Shown one piece after another: positions 53,921 to 64,000 of a stretch of 64,000 bases of DNA. The position numbers were made by a program, and so were the translations under genes. Each line of letters begins with the position of its first letter. The first letter of the stretch is position 1. This stretch comes from Bacteroidota bacterium (GTDB lineage: Bacteria > Bacteroidota > Bacteroidia > Bacteroidales > F082). The notes under the pieces were generated by a model. That model was not told where the DNA came from and did no database searches. It saw only the letters and a program-made list of their open reading frames with translations. The stretch spans positions 183,391-247,390 of the forward strand of contig JACNJS010000045.1 of the NCBI GenBank assembly GCA_014382445.1. Direction: 5' to 3'.

Positions 53921-55120
53921 CTAATAAAGAAAGTTGTTATACGGATAACGAATAGCGTGAGCTTCTTTAATATTATCATAAAGGAGCTTGCGGAATTCAT
54001 GATAATTTTCCTTTGTTATTGCTGAAATAAAAATGCACGGCCGGTTATTCTTAGCCATCCAGCTACTCTTTAGTTCATTAAGGCTTAAGTTTTCTTTAGA
54101 AAGGAACGGCATCTCGCTTTCCTCTGATTCGTGACCACTATATGCATCAACTTTATTAAATACCATAATCACCTTCTTATCACCTGCACCAATTTCGGTC
54201 AGAGTTTGTGAAACGGTTTTTATCTGATCTTCAAATTCAGAGTGTGAAATATCGACTACATGCACAAGTATATCGGATTCTCTTACTTCATCGAGAGTTG
54301 ATTTAAACGACTCAACCAAATGATGTGGCAGTTTTCGGATAAACCCAACAGTATCTGATAGCAGAAAAGGCAGATTATCAACCACCACTTTGCGAACAGT
54401 TGTATCTAAGGTGGCAAACAACTTGTTTTCGGCAAATACTTCCGATTTGCTCAGCAGGGTCATTATGGTTGATTTGCCCACGTTTGTATATCCAACCAGG
54501 GCAACCCTTATTAGCTGTCCTCTGTTTTTACGCTGAGTAGCTTTTTGTTTATCAATTTGAATAAGCTTTTTTTTCAGCAAACTGATTTTATCTCTGATAA
54601 TTCTTCGGTCGGTTTCAATTTCAGTTTCTCCGGGGCCACGTAATCCTATACCACCGCGTTGGCGTTCGAGGTGAGTCCACATACCGGTAAGGCGCGGCAA
54701 CAAGTATTGATACTGAGCAAGCTCAACCTGAACTTTAGCATGAGCCGTTTGTGCTCGTTTGGCAAATATGTCCAGAATCAGGGTCGTGCGGTCTAATATT
54801 TTACACTCCAGAGCCTTTTCAAGATTTCGGATTTGAGAACCACTTAGCTCATCATCAAAAACGACAATATCTATATCGGCTGCTTTAACATATTGCCCAA
54901 TCTCATCGAGTTTCCCCGTTCCAACATATGTTTTTGAGTTTGGATGATCAAGTGCCTGAATAAATCTGTATAAAGGCAATCCTCCGGCTGTTTCAATCAA
55001 AAATGCAAGTTCGTCAAGGTATTCATTAACCTTTTCTTTTTCTGTATTATTGGTTATAAGGCCCACTAGTACAGCCGTTTCAGGTTCTTGTTCAATCGAA
55101 GTATTTTGTTTCTCTATCAA
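53921..55120 (-). CDS. hflX: GTPase HflX
   Basis: HflX is a ribosome-splitting GTPase used under heat and stress. The 399-residue product has the HflX N-terminal domain (FDDELSGSQIRNLEKAL), the conserved GRGPG-like LRGPGETEIETDRR segment, and a G domain: G1 GYTNVGKST, G3 DTVGFI, G4 NKVD, with a G5-like FISA. Length and motif order are normal. It lies between trpS (108 bp upstream) and lnt (33 bp downstream) on the minus strand. Confidence 0.94.
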   Translation of the reverse strand: MIEKQNTSIEQEPETAVLVGLITNNTEKEKVNEYLDELAFLIETAGGLPLYRFIQALDHPNSKTYVGTGKLDEIGQYVKAADIDIVVFDDELSGSQIRNLEKALECKILDRTTLILDIFAKRAQTAHAKVQVELAQYQYLLPRLTGMWTHLERQRGGIGLRGPGETEIETDRRIIRDKISLLKKKLIQIDKQKATQRKNRGQLIRVALVGYTNVGKSTIMTLLSKSEVFAENKLFATLDTTVRKVVVDNLPFLLSDTVGFIRKLPHHLVESFKSTLDEVRESDILVHVVDISHSEFEDQIKTVSQTLTEIGAGDKKVIMVFNKVDAYSGHESEESEMPFLSKENLSLNELKSSWMAKNNRPCIFISAITKENYHEFRKLLYDNIKEAHAIRYPYNNFLY

Positions 55121-55228
55121 TGAATTTTAATTGAAAATGATTAATTATAGTATTGTAAAAGGATGTTATCTGGTACATCAACTTTCAATTTGCGTACTTT
55201 TCATAAAATGGTGATATTGCAATAATGG

Positions 55229-56236
55229 CTAGTAGTATTTTCTAAAACCAATTATTTGTCTTACTTCAGCTATAGTTTTTCTGGCACTTTCTCGAGCCTT
55301 TTCAGCCCCTATATTCATAACTCTATTTAAATAATCATCATTAGAAGAAAGCCCGGCAATTTTTTCGCGGAATGGCTCAGTAAATGTAATCATATCTTCA
55401 GCTAATTGTTTTTTAAGATCGCCGTAGCGGATGTTGCAATTGTTATACTGATCATTAAAATACACAACAACATCAGGTTTTGAAACGATTTTTAGTAATG
55501 AAAATAGATTTTGAATGGCTTCAGGTTTTTCCTGATTCATTTCAGTAGGGCCACTATCGGTTACAGCCCTCATCACTTTTTTGTGTAGTTTTTTAGGGTC
55601 ATCGTTTAAAAATATGGCATTCCCTTCACCTTCCGATTTACCCATTTTACCCGATCCATCAAGTCCGGGAATTTTAACCAGCTGTTCGCCAAAGTTATAG
55701 GCAGTTGGAATTGGAAAAAACTCCGTGCCATACATATTGTTAAAACGACGGGCAAAGGTTCTGGTCATTTCAAGGTTTTGCTCCTGATCTTTACCTACCG
55801 GAACTTTGTCGGCTTTATGAATAATAATATCGGCAGCCATCAGGGTGGGATATGTAAGTAATCCGGCATTAATATTATTTGGTTGTTGTCGCGCTTTTTC
55901 CTTAAATGTTGTTACTCTTTCAAGCTCACCCATGTAGGCATTCATATTAAGAAAGAGATACAGCTCAGCAGTTTCCGGCAAATCACTTTGGAGATACAGG
56001 GTTGCTTTTTCAGGATCAAGTCCGACGGCCAGATATTCGACAAGCACTTGTTTAACATTGCTTTGCAAATCACGCGGATTGGGATGTGTTGTTAGCGAAT
56101 GATAATCGGCAATAAAAAAGAAACACGTATTGGTTTCCTGCATTTTCACAAAATTCTTAACCGCACCAAAGTAATTACCGAGATGCAGGTTACCTGTTGG
56201 ACGAATACCGCTTAATACTATTTCTTTGTTGGTCAT
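55229..56236 (-). CDS. trpS: Tryptophan--tRNA ligase
   Basis: TrpS charges tRNA-Trp. The 335-residue product has class I motifs: a HIGH-like PTGNLHLGNYFGAV near residue 15 and KMGKSEGEGNAIFL in place of KMSKS near 190-200. AGLLTYPTLMAADII and GKDQEQNLEMTR are the conserved tryptophan and ATP-binding segments. Length matches the bacterial enzyme. A -7 box lies 24 bp upstream of the ATG. hflX and lnt follow on the same strand. Confidence 0.95.
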   Translation of the reverse strand: MTNKEIVLSGIRPTGNLHLGNYFGAVKNFVKMQETNTCFFFIADYHSLTTHPNPRDLQSNVKQVLVEYLAVGLDPEKATLYLQSDLPETAELYLFLNMNAYMGELERVTTFKEKARQQPNNINAGLLTYPTLMAADIIIHKADKVPVGKDQEQNLEMTRTFARRFNNMYGTEFFPIPTAYNFGEQLVKIPGLDGSGKMGKSEGEGNAIFLNDDPKKLHKKVMRAVTDSGPTEMNQEKPEAIQNLFSLLKIVSKPDVVVYFNDQYNNCNIRYGDLKKQLAEDMITFTEPFREKIAGLSSNDDYLNRVMNIGAEKARESARKTIAEVRQIIGFRKYY

Positions 56237-56259
56237 TCTGTTGTTAAATTTTGAGAATG

Positions 56260-56267
56260 CAAAAGTA
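56260..56267 (-). promoter_or_regulatory. Candidate -7 box of trpS
   Basis: Minus-strand TACTTTTG matches TAnnTTTG, 23 bp before the trpS start codon. Confidence 0.5.
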
Positions 56268-56307
56268 GTAAAAAAGAAGGAGGTTGAATAATGGTTGAAA
56301 TATGAGC

Positions 56308-59300
56308 CTATCTAACAACAGTAACTGTTCCCTGATAGCTAATTGATTGAATGAGATAATCGGTGCCGCTAATTTGGTAAACATAGGTTCCTGGTATCAC
56401 CGGACTTCCTGTTTTGTCAGTCCCATCCCAATGTGTTTCGTAGTTGTGGGTGCTCCAAATAATTTTCCCCCACCTGTCGAAAATATAAAGGTTAAAGTCG
56501 GCTATAGGCGTTCCCTTAATTTCAAATTTATCGTTTATACCATCGTTATTAGGAGTAAATGCATTTGGAATAAATAACCTGACTTCTTCTGTAAGAGCTA
56601 CTTTTGCAAAAGTAGTGTCCCAGCATCCGTTTATGGTTTCAATACGTAGCATAATATCATATTCGCCGGGTTGCGTATAGGTATGTGAAGGATTTTCATC
56701 ATAACTTGTTCCTCCATCTCCAAAATCCCACAAATAATTTATTATTGCGGAGTCGCTGTTACTTAGGTCGATAAAATCAATTATTGGTGTGTCGAGAGTT
56801 GTAATCCATGGGTCGGCTTCAAATTCAGCTTCCGGATTTGGATTTGCCTGAATAAAATTTGGTTTGGTTAGGGTTTGAGCACATCGTTGTGTATTGTTGA
56901 TGGTTAAACTTACAGTATATAAACCCGCCTGTGTATAGGTGTGTGAAGTGCTTCCATCGTCGCCACTTGTTTCATTATCACCAAATGTCCACACATACTC
57001 AGCTCCTGCCTGTACATCGTTCGACAAATCATCAAAAAGCACTTCCACAGGCAAACAGCCTTCAATCACATTTGCACTAAAATCAGGTGTGGGCAGGGGA
57101 TTTATAATTAACTCCATGGCGGTGTCATTCTCACAAATATATTTATCAACGTGTAATTGCACATTATATGTTCCCGGATTAATATAAGTATGGATTGGGT
57201 TGGGTTCGCTGCTGACAGGGCTTCCGTCATCAAAATCCCAGATAAAAGTTTCGTTTGTTATAGCATCGGAATAATAGAAACTTATTGTTTCGCCGGTGCA
57301 TGCATCAAAATAAGGATCAATGCTAAAAGCCGCCACGGGCGTTGGGAAAACCTCAAATGATGCAGTAGTAACCTTGTCGAAACAATATTCTGAGGATGCC
57401 GTTAATGTGTACTGATATATGTTTGGAATTGTTGGATTTAAAATAATCGACTGGGTTGTTTCATCTCCCGGTGACCAATGCCATTCAAGAGCGGTATTTG
57501 CTGTAAGGGTAATTGTTTCACCCGGACAAATTTCGGCACTTGCAGGCGTGATAGTTATTTCGGGTTCAAAAAGGTCAACAATAACGGTAATGGTAGCAAC
57601 TTGAATCACATCACATAAATCCAGTATGCGTAAAGCATATTCGGTTGTAACCGAAGGGCTTACAGTAACCGAGTTTGTTGTTGATAATATTGTAGAAGGG
57701 TCGTTTACAGCATACCACTCATACCAATGAGCCATAGCGTTTGCAATTAACTCTTTTGAATCGCCATTACAAATATTTATATCATTGCCAAGCGACAATT
57801 CAGATTGGTTTACAAGGAAAGTTCCTGTTGTGGTTCCTCCACAACAATCTGTAATTTCAAAACCACATGTCCAAATATCGGCACCTACATCATCATCATA
57901 TAATACCAGCATCTCGTTTCCATCGGCATCACCCAAATATTGATAAGGGTTTACTTTATACCAACTTACATGATCAATGCTATAATCGTTATAATTGGGC
58001 ATTATTGCAGTAACCGGCACGGTAACCGATTGACCGGGGCCACATAAAAATGCATCGAGTATCGACTCTAAAATAATGGGTTTGTTATTAATTTGAACCT
58101 GGGCAGTAGAAGAGTTATCACAACCATCTTTTACAAGGACGTTAACAAAATCGGGGCTCGATTGTACCTGATAAGTAAAGATTTCAAATGGAGCAATATC
58201 TCCGTTCCAGTAATAAAATAATGGAGTAACGCCAAAAAGGGTAACATCGGTAATCGTCAAATCAATAGTTTCTTTACAATAAGCCTCGTATATTTTGGGG
58301 TTAACCGTAAATGAAATGGGTTCGTTATTTCTTAAATTGAATTTAATTCTGCCCTGAAAACCACCACCAAAAGGCCCGGGCCAGTCACATGGATTTTCGG
58401 GATACATAAAGGTGATGTTTGTGTAGTCTGCGTCAAGATTAACAGCAGAAATAGTAATTGTTTTTACTGTTTCTCCGGCCAAAAAAGTAATAGTGTCGTT
58501 TGTTATTATTTCTCCACTGTCGTAAGCAACTTCAACCATATCCCTGAAAGGAGGCAGCTCAATTTTAAAAGGAATATAATAATCTACATTAACAGGATCA
58601 TCAAAAGTGAAAGTGGCCACTATGTGATTACAGTTTTCAACCAGATCTCCCTCAAATTCAGGATTTGTATAATGATAATTAACTGACCAATCAGAATATT
58701 CTGTATTAGATACCATCAAATTGCTTCTAAGACCGTTTTTTTTAAGAAATACTGCTGAATTTATTTGAAACCCAGACGGTAACTGCTCAGGATCGGGGCT
58801 GGTCCAATAAAAATCTTCAATAACAATTTTAACATTGTATCTGCCGCAAGGTTCAATATCATCTCTATGGATAATCAGGGGTCCGAGATCTCCTATTGTT
58901 TTGGTTAATCCGTCATATTGAGTGCCCAGGTCACTCCCGAATGGTGGATCGCGTGGATTCGGCTGGTAATAAGAAGAGCTACTGCCCTCATTAACATGTT
59001 GCACTGTTATCCACCTTTTTGGCTCAGGTGGATTAAATGGTGGCCCTCCTGAATCTGTAGGTGCGGTAAAAGCAAGGTTATGGAAGCCATATTTTCTAAC
59101 AGAAATACCAAACAAATCAAATATTTGTTCATTTGGGGGTATGGTATCGAAATCGGTAAGGTCAACATCAGTACTTGGCTGAACACCTGTTGAAGGATAT
59201 TCTTCTGATGCAAATACATATTCCATTGTTATCTGATCTCCAAAGGGTCGGTATAAAAATTCCAGTGCAGCGGCATCTCCGGTATAATCAATAGTTGTGT

Positions 59301-59718
59301 CCCTCATCCTCAAACCAGCAAAAATAGTGTTGTACATAGTCAATAAATCAGGGTCTCCCGAAATGCTAAGTGGGTCATATTCGTTAAAAGCATCCGATTT
59401 GGCTCCAATGTTATTTGGGGCTTCAGCACTTTCTACTTTGCCATTTGAGATTATCAGACCTTTGTCAAAACCAATATCAGTACCATTAAAAAATCTTCCA
59501 AGTGCCTGATGATTACCTGTAAACCGGATAGTTGTGGTATCAACCATCCCTCCTCTTCCTCGCAGTATGTTTTGCACCCATGCTTTCAGTGTATCAACAT
59601 TGTAGCCTTGTTGATTATCATCAGCCGGAAGTTCATCAATCTGAATTGGTATCTGGGCATAAAATAATCCTGAGGCCATAAATAGTATCAAAAGCAATAT
59701 GAATTTTAAGGATTTCAT
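56308..59718 (-). CDS. Giant secreted choice-of-anchor/PKD protein with gliding-type C-terminal domain
   Basis: From the ATG at 59718 the product is 1136 residues (a TTG two codons upstream is also in frame). After a signal peptide (residues 1-22) a choice-of-anchor L-like domain covers about 40-330 (FTGNHQALGRFFNG, ASEEYPSTG). A middle region has several Ig/PKD-like modules, including FIWDFDDGSPV, YVWTFGDNET and YLWDFGDGGT at about 840-1045. The last 90 residues (FIPNAFTPNNDGINDKFEI, FNLYIFDRWGKIIW, GTYVYQI) form the CHU_C gliding motility-associated, type B sorting domain. Secretion through the type IX system and adhesion to surfaces is likely. There are no gld genes in the window. Confidence 0.88.
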   Translation of the reverse strand: MKSLKFILLLILFMASGLFYAQIPIQIDELPADDNQQGYNVDTLKAWVQNILRGRGGMVDTTTIRFTGNHQALGRFFNGTDIGFDKGLIISNGKVESAEAPNNIGAKSDAFNEYDPLSISGDPDLLTMYNTIFAGLRMRDTTIDYTGDAAALEFLYRPFGDQITMEYVFASEEYPSTGVQPSTDVDLTDFDTIPPNEQIFDLFGISVRKYGFHNLAFTAPTDSGGPPFNPPEPKRWITVQHVNEGSSSSYYQPNPRDPPFGSDLGTQYDGLTKTIGDLGPLIIHRDDIEPCGRYNVKIVIEDFYWTSPDPEQLPSGFQINSAVFLKKNGLRSNLMVSNTEYSDWSVNYHYTNPEFEGDLVENCNHIVATFTFDDPVNVDYYIPFKIELPPFRDMVEVAYDSGEIITNDTITFLAGETVKTITISAVNLDADYTNITFMYPENPCDWPGPFGGGFQGRIKFNLRNNEPISFTVNPKIYEAYCKETIDLTITDVTLFGVTPLFYYWNGDIAPFEIFTYQVQSSPDFVNVLVKDGCDNSSTAQVQINNKPIILESILDAFLCGPGQSVTVPVTAIMPNYNDYSIDHVSWYKVNPYQYLGDADGNEMLVLYDDDVGADIWTCGFEITDCCGGTTTGTFLVNQSELSLGNDINICNGDSKELIANAMAHWYEWYAVNDPSTILSTTNSVTVSPSVTTEYALRILDLCDVIQVATITVIVDLFEPEITITPASAEICPGETITLTANTALEWHWSPGDETTQSIILNPTIPNIYQYTLTASSEYCFDKVTTASFEVFPTPVAAFSIDPYFDACTGETISFYYSDAITNETFIWDFDDGSPVSSEPNPIHTYINPGTYNVQLHVDKYICENDTAMELIINPLPTPDFSANVIEGCLPVEVLFDDLSNDVQAGAEYVWTFGDNETSGDDGSTSHTYTQAGLYTVSLTINNTQRCAQTLTKPNFIQANPNPEAEFEADPWITTLDTPIIDFIDLSNSDSAIINYLWDFGDGGTSYDENPSHTYTQPGEYDIMLRIETINGCWDTTFAKVALTEEVRLFIPNAFTPNNDGINDKFEIKGTPIADFNLYIFDRWGKIIWSTHNYETHWDGTDKTGSPVIPGTYVYQISGTDYLIQSISYQGTVTVVR

Positions 59719-59739
59719 GCTCAAACATTAAAAAATATT

Positions 59740-59756
59740 CTCCTTTTGCAAAGGAG
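59740..59756. repeat. Short perfect palindrome upstream of the giant secreted protein
   Basis: CTCCTTT and AAAGGAG pair around a 3-nt centre, 22 bp before the start codon region. It could be an operator or an RNA hairpin in the leader; position is the only evidence. Confidence 0.35.
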
Positions 59757-59981
59757 CTGCAAGTTACATTATTTCTTTCAAATTGTTGTTGTTATATGAG
59801 AATTAAATATGACCATATCATAAGACAAAATTTTCAGTTACAAGTTGATTGGGCTTTTGAATTTATTTAATATAAGTATCCGTGTGCTTTTTCGGGTTTC
59901 CGAATCCGAATAATAAGGGCCAGAAATTACAATCATGAATCAGAAGAAAAAAATAGTTGTAAACCCACTCATAAAATCACG

Positions 59982-59989
59982 TAAATTTG
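59982..59989 (+). promoter_or_regulatory. Candidate -7 box of the carbonic anhydrase gene
   Basis: TAAATTTG matches TAnnTTTG, 22 bp before the start at 60012. A TTG at 59957-59960 is 22 bp further upstream. Confidence 0.45.
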
Positions 59990-60011
59990 GGATGACAAAA
60001 AATCATCGAAA

Positions 60012-60632
60012 ATGCTTACTGAAAATGCAGCCTCATATAGTGAAATGACACCACATTTGGCCATAGAAATATTGAAAGAGGGCAACAAAAGATTTGCAGA
60101 TAAAAAGATGCTTGAACGTGATTTGCCGACAGAAGTAAAACTAACCTCAAATGGTCAACATCCGTTTGCGGTTGTGCTAAACTGTATGGATTCGCGGGTT
60201 CCCGCTGAACTAATATTTGATCAAGGGATAGGTGATATTTTCAATACCCGTATTGCAGGAAACATTATTAACGATGACATAATTGGCAGTATGGAATTTG
60301 CATGTAAAATTGCAGGTGCTAAACTAATTATAGTATTAGGGCATACTTCATGCGGAGCAGTAAAAGGAGCCTGCGACAGGGTTAAGCTGGGCAAACTAAC
60401 GGGCTTACTCAAAAAACTTGAACCTGCAATTATTACAACAATAACTCCTAAGGGAACTGACCGCTCATCAGAAAACAATGAATTTGTTAACCGTGTAGCT
60501 CAAAAAAATGTAGAGCTAACTATTGAAAACATTAAAAATCAAAGTCCCGTACTTAATATGATGATTGAAAATCATGAAATAAAACTGGTTGGCGCGATAT
60601 ATGATATTAGTAATGGCGTAGTGGAATTTTAA
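60012..60632 (+). CDS. Beta-class carbonic anhydrase
   Basis: The enzyme interconverts CO2 and bicarbonate. The 206-residue product has the zinc ligands C58, H111 and C114 with the Asp-Arg dyad starting at D60 (NCMDSRVP, GHTSCGAVKGA). No signal peptide is obvious, so a cytoplasmic location is expected, although similar genes in some Bacteroidota carry a signal. A plain N-terminus with AIEILKEGNKRFADKK is typical of the family. The serine hydrolase gene follows after 22 bp in the same direction, possibly co-transcribed. Confidence 0.93.
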   Translation: MLTENAASYSEMTPHLAIEILKEGNKRFADKKMLERDLPTEVKLTSNGQHPFAVVLNCMDSRVPAELIFDQGIGDIFNTRIAGNIINDDIIGSMEFACKIAGAKLIIVLGHTSCGAVKGACDRVKLGKLTGLLKKLEPAIITTITPKGTDRSSENNEFVNRVAQKNVELTIENIKNQSPVLNMMIENHEIKLVGAIYDISNGVVEF

Positions 60633-60654
60633 ACAGTCTCTAAATAATACATAA

Positions 60655-62223
60655 ATGATTAAACTAAAACTTAAATTAATAATTCTGATAGGCATCGTTC
60701 TGTTAATTAGCAATACAACAAACGCTCAAATATCTGCTAAAGAAGTTGATAAGCTTGTGGAAAATGCCATGAGTAAATTTTATGTTGCGGGGGTGGCAGT
60801 AGCTATTGTTAAAGATGGTGAAATTGTTCATTCAAAAGGCTATGGAGTGAAGTCGGTTGAAACGAAAGAAAAGGTTAATGAGCACACCCAGTTTTCTATT
60901 GCATCAAACAGTAAAGCATTTACAACTGCAGCATTATCTATTTTAGTTGATGAAGGAAAATTATCATGGACAGATAAAGTGATAGATTATATTCCTGAGT
61001 TTAGGATGTACAATCCATACGTAACGGAAAATTTCATCATTCAGGATTTATTATCTCATCGTAGTGGATTAGGTCTTGGCGCAGGTGATTTAATGTTTTT
61101 TCCCGATGGCAACAACTTTACTATAGATGATGTACTTACTGTTTATCAATATTTTAAACCCGAATCGCCCTTTAGAACCAAATTTTCATACAATAACCTA
61201 CTTTACATTGTAGCTGGGGAAATAATTTCGGAAGTTAGCGGATTGAGCTGGGAGGAATTTGTAAAGATTCGAATTATAGAACCTTTAAATATGGATAATT
61301 CATATAGTTCATTGTCGCAAATTATTGATAGAGGCAATTTGGCAACACCACATTCAACAATTGATAATGAACTTGTTGCAATTTCTCAATATGACGATAT
61401 GGTAAATGGGGCAGCGGCAGGAATATATGCAAATGTTGATGATTTAACTATCTGGATGCTTGTTCAGCTAAACAATGGTAAATACGGAGATAGTTTGGAA
61501 AAGGAGCTTTTTTCGGAATACAGTCAGCGCGAGATGTGGAAAATACACACCACGCTTAATCCAAGTCGTAGTCCTCGTAATAATTCCCATTTTGCAGGCT
61601 ATGGATTGGGATGGGGATTGTCAGATAATAATGGTAATATGATCGTCTCCCATACAGGAGGAATGCCGGGGATGCTTTCTAAAACGGTATTAATCCCTGA
61701 TTTAAACCTTGGTGTAGTTGTTTTAACGAATACCAGTGATGGGGGTGCGGGTGTTTTTGCATCAGTTTCAAACACCATTGTTGATAGTTATTTGGGGTTA
61801 GAGGATAATGAATGGGTTGACAAGTACAGCACTTATTTTAATAAACGGCAAAAAATTGGGGACTCAATAACAATGCAGGTTTGGGAAACTGTTAACACAG
61901 CTGATGATGACCATATTAACCCGGAGGATTATATTGGGGTTTATAATGACATCTGGTTTGGAAAAGTGGAAGTTTACCTAAGGGACTATCAATTGTGGTT
62001 CCGGTCATATCGTTCACCAAAACTAACAGGCCCCATGTATTATTATAAGGCGAATACATTTGCCATAAAATGGGAATATCAGGATATGAATGCTGATGCC
62101 TTTGCGATATTTAGTCTTGATGAGGAAGGCAAGACACAAAGTATTAAAATGAAAGGGATATCACCAAATATTGATTTTAGTTTCGACTTTCAGGATTTGG
62201 ATATGAAGAGGGTGGCGGATTGA
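60655..62223 (+). CDS. Secreted serine hydrolase, beta-lactamase class C family
   Basis: The 522-residue product has a signal peptide (ISNTTNAQ). The beta-lactamase/transpeptidase motifs are SNSKAF (SxxK), YNN in SYNNLLYIV (YxN) and HTGG in VSHTGGMPG. A C-terminal extension of about 120 residues (from NPEDYIGVYNDIWFG) is the DUF3471-like lipocalin-type domain found in many such hydrolases. Members of this family can be esterases, D-peptidases or beta-lactamases; the last is not assumed here. It follows carbonic anhydrase by 22 bp, without any clear functional link. Confidence 0.85.
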   Translation: MIKLKLKLIILIGIVLLISNTTNAQISAKEVDKLVENAMSKFYVAGVAVAIVKDGEIVHSKGYGVKSVETKEKVNEHTQFSIASNSKAFTTAALSILVDEGKLSWTDKVIDYIPEFRMYNPYVTENFIIQDLLSHRSGLGLGAGDLMFFPDGNNFTIDDVLTVYQYFKPESPFRTKFSYNNLLYIVAGEIISEVSGLSWEEFVKIRIIEPLNMDNSYSSLSQIIDRGNLATPHSTIDNELVAISQYDDMVNGAAAGIYANVDDLTIWMLVQLNNGKYGDSLEKELFSEYSQREMWKIHTTLNPSRSPRNNSHFAGYGLGWGLSDNNGNMIVSHTGGMPGMLSKTVLIPDLNLGVVVLTNTSDGGAGVFASVSNTIVDSYLGLEDNEWVDKYSTYFNKRQKIGDSITMQVWETVNTADDDHINPEDYIGVYNDIWFGKVEVYLRDYQLWFRSYRSPKLTGPMYYYKANTFAIKWEYQDMNADAFAIFSLDEEGKTQSIKMKGISPNIDFSFDFQDLDMKRVAD

Positions 62224-62232
62224 CTTTTATTC

Positions 62233-62318
62233 TTTCTCGCGAAGGCGCAAAGTCGCAAAGGAAAAATAAAGTTAAGATAAGGTCATATAACTTTGAGCCT
62301 TCGCGCCTTTGCGAGAGA
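62233..62318. repeat. CGCAAAG-type nested hairpin between convergent genes
   Basis: An 18-bp stem (62235-62252 with 62299-62316; one A-C mismatch and one G-T pair) encloses a second 7-bp stem (AAAGTTA/TAACTTT, 62268-62274 and 62288-62294). It lies between the ends of the serine hydrolase and ABC-F genes. The sequence type (GGCGCAAAG, CGCAAAGG) is one I recall as widespread in unrelated bacteria. Confidence 0.7.
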
Positions 62319-62326
62319 CATTATCC

Positions 62327-64000
<1,674 letters not shown>

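Noticed and set aside
60655..62223. Calling the serine hydrolase an antibiotic-resistance beta-lactamase
   Set aside because: The class C-like motifs are shared with esterases and D-peptidases, and the DUF3471-like tail points away from true beta-lactamases.

Overview
The window is an AT-rich chromosomal segment from a member of Bacteroidota, most likely order Bacteroidales or a relative; this is inferred from gene content, without any marker comparison. Evidence includes several secreted proteins with C-terminal type IX secretion sorting domains, a 1136-residue PKD/choice-of-anchor protein with a gliding-motility-type C-terminus, a cysteine-poor DksA/TraR protein next to lspA, an S46 dipeptidyl-peptidase, a DUF4837 lipoprotein, and repeated TAnnTTTG promoter -7 motifs of the Bacteroidota sigma factor. 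One tRNA gene (Lys, CTT) is present. There is no rRNA, CRISPR array, prophage or intact insertion sequence.

Layout. 0-3 kb: end of ileS, a DksA-like protein, lspA and a U32 peptidase-like tRNA-modification candidate. 3-6.4 kb: secreted proteins (SGNH hydrolase-like, duplicated coiled-coil protein, lipoprotein). 6.6-13.7 kb: metabolism (methyltransferase, lipoprotein-type asparaginase, TauE/SafE transporter, thiL, pgi, ahcY), interrupted at 10.3-10.6 kb by an elaborate inverted-repeat region. 13.7-19.4 kb: envelope proteins, some visibly decaying, and an ECF sigma/anti-sigma operon with a lipoprotein and a membrane protein. 19.6-24.9 kb: envelope and redox genes on the minus strand (TlpA-like, DUF4837, LysM transglycosylase, flavodoxin). 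25-32.3 kb: ABC exporter, an overlapping aminotransferase/omega-amidase pair, transglutaminase-like and choloylglycine-type hydrolases, tRNA-Lys, DUF2721 and a CDF metal transporter. 32.7-49.3 kb: alkaline phosphatase, meaB, patatin, secreted nuclease-like and sialidase-like proteins, a dicarboxylate symporter, CvpA, MlaFE-type lipid transport, SprT-like protease, mannose-1-phosphate guanylyltransferase and an S46 peptidase. 49.4-51.6 kb: a gene graveyard with five recognisable remnants, including a transposase fragment. 51.7-64 kb: small lipoprotein, lnt, hflX, trpS, the giant adhesin-like protein, beta carbonic anhydrase, a serine hydrolase and an ABC-F protein.

How the genes fit together. 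lspA at one end and lnt at the other both act in lipoprotein maturation, consistent with the many lipobox proteins seen here. At least five intact proteins carry type IX sorting domains, so the cell should secrete hydrolases and adhesins to its surface, although no secretion-machinery gene lies in the window. The aminotransferase/omega-amidase pair and ahcY both touch sulfur amino acid recycling.

The least explained material is not protein coding. Two families of dispersed hairpin repeats each occur twice: one has a compensatory base-pair change, the other differs at one base in 28. There is also a 151-bp nested inverted repeat upstream of pgi and several nested inverted repeats at convergent gene ends. 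I found no clear new defence or metabolic system; the repeat elements and the decayed island are the best candidates for something undescribed.
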